Source of the DNA: Varroa destructor
Taxonomy: Eukaryota; Arthropoda; Arachnida; Mesostigmata; Varroidae
Reading direction: 5' to 3'
DNA: 64,000 nucleotides
Assembly (NCBI RefSeq): GCF_002443255.2
Contig: NW_019211455.1
Location: forward strand, 6,977,959 to 7,041,958
Part shown: positions 61,330 through 64,000 of the stretch, piece by piece
Layout: every line of letters starts with the position of its first letter
Position numbering within the stretch: position 1 is the first letter of the stretch
The notes under the pieces: model-generated
The model's input: the letters and a program-made list of their open reading frames with translations, nothing else
Database searches by the model: none
Told to the model about the DNA's origin: nothing
Position numbers and translations under genes: made by a program

Positions 61330-64000
61330 AGAACTGCTTATAAGATAGCGGAAAGGTACGAGCCTCTCTATGTGAATATTTGTTATGAGAGCACAATGTA
61401 TGACCGCGTGACCACTGGGTCTTCTTGATCTTCAGCCGCTTTTCTCCTTTGCTATGAATTAGACGTTGATCGTGCGCCACGCCGCCTCGCTAGATGTTCC
61501 GACGGCAGGCCGGATGGAAAAATGGGGTCACATACCATTGGCAGATACTCCGCCACAGCCTTCGCTTCTACCACTACCGTACTGGTTTCTTTGCAGCCGA
61601 CTGCGTTCTTGTCCTATAATGGGCGTATATGGTGCCATCGCAACAAAAACGCAATATTAGGTCCTCGCCTGCCCCTAATACTACTTTGACCAAAAGCGAA
61701 GTCTCCTGTTGTCGTCCCAGACTGCTGACCTATGCAGCTTCTCCGTAGTGGAGAAAAAGAAGCCGTATAGGGTTGCGATATTTCATCAGCTCGACTCGAG
61801 TCCAGTTTGGGTATAGCCTTTCGGTAGTTGGCCGCCGAGACGCTCACAATTGGGCACATGCGAACGGGCCGACCGGCAACGTACGGAAGGAAGTATGTGG
61901 TCGTTTGATATGAAACCAAGTTCAAGGCAAACTGGCCGTCAGACAAAAAGCCAACCATACTTATAAATAGGGCATCTATTGGTTTCTTATGTGCAACCAC
62001 ACCGGCCGATCTCGGTTCCGGCTCTCTGGCAAAGTTACTGCTGCCGCCTGATATTATTTATGTAGCGTTACTATAGCTGGCATCGTAGCGTTCGCTGCGG
62101 TCAGCCGATGCGCACTATACATTCTAATAAGCAAGCCGATACGATTGCACCACACGTGAAATAGCGTTGCTGATCAAACCAGCGCAGAATAGTTTTTCGA
62201 CATACCTTGTTTTTACCTTGACTATGGTCCTCATACATACTAAAAATTTTGTTGTATATACATAAGTGTATGCATAGCTGTGTAATTCTACTGTATATTC
62301 CCTTGCCTTCAATTTACCTCTATGTCTTTCTGCTGGTGAGGCATAGGCCTAAAAACGAAGGAAAAGAGTTGGTCTCCTTCTTTTCCGTTCGCCTAGCATT
62401 TGGTTTCTTCAAGTGGCAGCCCGTTCAAGTGCAATATTTACCAAGGGGCCTCTCAAGTGAAGGAGGCCTTTTTCAACTTGTGAGTTACACACAAGGGTAG
62501 ACCGCCTGGCTTTGCGTTAGTTATGTGGGTGGCAAAGTTTGGTGGCGTCCGTCTATTCGCGGACGACTGTGCGTGTCCATTCGTGTCTTTATAAGAAGGC
62601 TTGTGTGTACTCCGGTCCTGCAGAGCTTATCTCCTTGGCTGTAGCTCAGAGCAGGTGATACCTCTCCCAGACATTCCTCCCAGGAAACATTTGCTAGGGG
62701 CACTATGCTGGTCTAGCAGCAGCCGCATCAGGAAGCCGTACTATCGCCACAGCAACCTTCTGAGCCTTCAAGCTTCCAGTTTAGTAAAGGTGTTCATCTT
62801 GGTCCAATGGTGCCCACTTCTCAGAGCCATTTACTGGTGATTGCTTATAGAATACATCGGTCTTACAATGGGATAAATGCTATCTAGCGTAGCAAGATGA
62901 TGGGGCCTCGAATTTAGAATCGCATTGAAAGACGCAATGGGTCGACGGTAAAATGGTGAACGGCCAACTAGCGAAATAACTAGAAGCCTGTGCTGTTTGT
63001 TTCCGCCGTTTGATCGCTCGATTGCGCGCTCCCAAGCCTTCAACTCATATGACCAAATAAGCAAGCTGCCTTCTTCGTAACACTGCTGACCCGATTTTTC
63101 GGAGGTCTATTTGTCTCTCCATCTGTCTGGAGTGATGCTCACGCGGCCGGCTATAAAGCTCGCCAAATGCACTCACAACGACTGTCCGGCCCCGCCGCCG
63201 TTATGCAGCGACCATTGTTATACTTATTGCGTTATGAGAAGCAGAACACGCGAAGCGGCAGCGTACAATTGCTATTGATGCGGTCGAAAAAAACGCTCGG
63301 CGTCTTCACGATGATAGCAGCTGGCTGTACTTGCTACCTGTCCGACAACTGCAGACGAAAAAGAACGTCATAAACAACGGACCACGAAGAACGAGTCCTC
63401 CCTTCCTCGTGCTAGCTGCAATTGACCATGTTTATTCTATTGGCTGTCCGACACCTTTCCTTCCTCCAGCGAAAGCGCTTTCCAAAAAAAAGAAGGTTGC
63501 TACATTAACAACAATGGTTACTCTCTGGACCATAAGAATAATATGTGTATTTTTATGCGATAGAGGAATGGTGTAATATTAACAAAACTACTTCTCGACA
63601 AACGGATGAATGGACACGGTTATTTGGAAGGTCCGCCTCCTGATGCAACAGTAGCATAAGCGTAGAGCTCAGAATACTTAAGCATGAAAAAATCTCCCAT
63701 TGTTTTGTTACGGCCACTCTCTAATCAAACCGATAATTTTCAGTTGCTTGTAAATTGCGGAAACAAGTTCGGGCGTTCCATGTTTGACCCATGTTCGACA
63801 ATTTCCTATCGATTTCTACTAAACATTTCATGCTGGAAGAATAGCCTATACAAATACCAAATTCTAAGATCAGCGTTAGCTGAAAAGAGCTGAAATTTTC
63901 GAAAGACTAAATGCCAGTTTTATGGAACATGTACAGAAGCTCAGGGACATATGTAGTGTCATCTCTAACAATTCCCTCCTTGCTGTCCGGTATAAGCTTT
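61330..64000. other. GC-richer region, no gene resolved
   Basis: This end of the window has higher GC than average and many frames on both strands. The longest (61614-62000, minus, 128 codons) contains DALFISMVGFLSDGQFALN and VSVSAANYRKAIPKLDSS, which look protein-like, but the boundaries and family are unknown. Exons may be present here. Confidence 0.3.

Noticed and set aside
61614..62000. 128-codon minus frame as a complete gene
   Set aside because: Parts look protein-like, but no start, splice pair or domain could be fixed. It is mentioned only in the regional note.

Overview
Nuclear DNA of an animal, most likely an arthropod. The reasons are AT-rich, gene-poor sequence with short exons separated by kilobases, canonical GT/AG splice signals, long dinucleotide microsatellites, a fossil mariner transposon, tRNA-derived SINE copies and one large seven-pass membrane protein gene. 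A parasitiform mite or a similar chelicerate would fit, but this is inference; nothing here fixes the species. There are no bacterial operons, rRNAs or CRISPR arrays. A 100-base N block (25398-25497) marks a scaffold gap inside a TA repeat.

The only gene that can be read with confidence is on the minus strand at 42.7-46.1 kb. It is a large coding exon for a protein of about 1,120 residues with a signal peptide, a Ser/Thr-rich ectodomain, seven membrane spans and a cytoplasmic tail of about 620 residues rich in Gln, His, Ser and Asp. It resembles the proline-rich transmembrane protein 3/4 (PRRT3/4) group. A splice acceptor lies just upstream, so the first exon(s) lie above 46.2 kb; the CpG-rich block at about 49.0-49.65 kb is a candidate promoter region.

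Elsewhere coding potential is scattered and uncertain. The best-supported hidden signal is a pair of paralogous exons on the minus strand (19494-19604 and 27693-27809). They are 111 and 117 nt, phase 0 at both ends, about 50% identical over 24 residues, and have donors at the same position. They suggest an unannotated tandem gene family at about 18-28 kb. Single candidate exons with good splice signals occur at 2.15, 11.2, 18.7, 20.0, 26.4, 39.8, 41.5, 47.7, 52.3, 53.9, 58.6, 59.5, 60.1 and 60.5 kb. They cannot be chained into gene models without transcripts or protein searches.

Mobile elements are a decayed mariner transposase (37.06-37.90 kb, minus), two copies of one tRNA-like SINE (18.11-18.30 and 28.92-29.11 kb, both minus) and a scrap of Ty3/gypsy-like reverse transcriptase (61.07-61.23 kb, plus). 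Several long perfect hairpins (9.57, 10.86, 22.07, 27.51, 38.10 kb) are not explained by any gene. Most of the remaining AT-rich sequence at 1-18, 28-36 and 53-57 kb shows nothing I can support.
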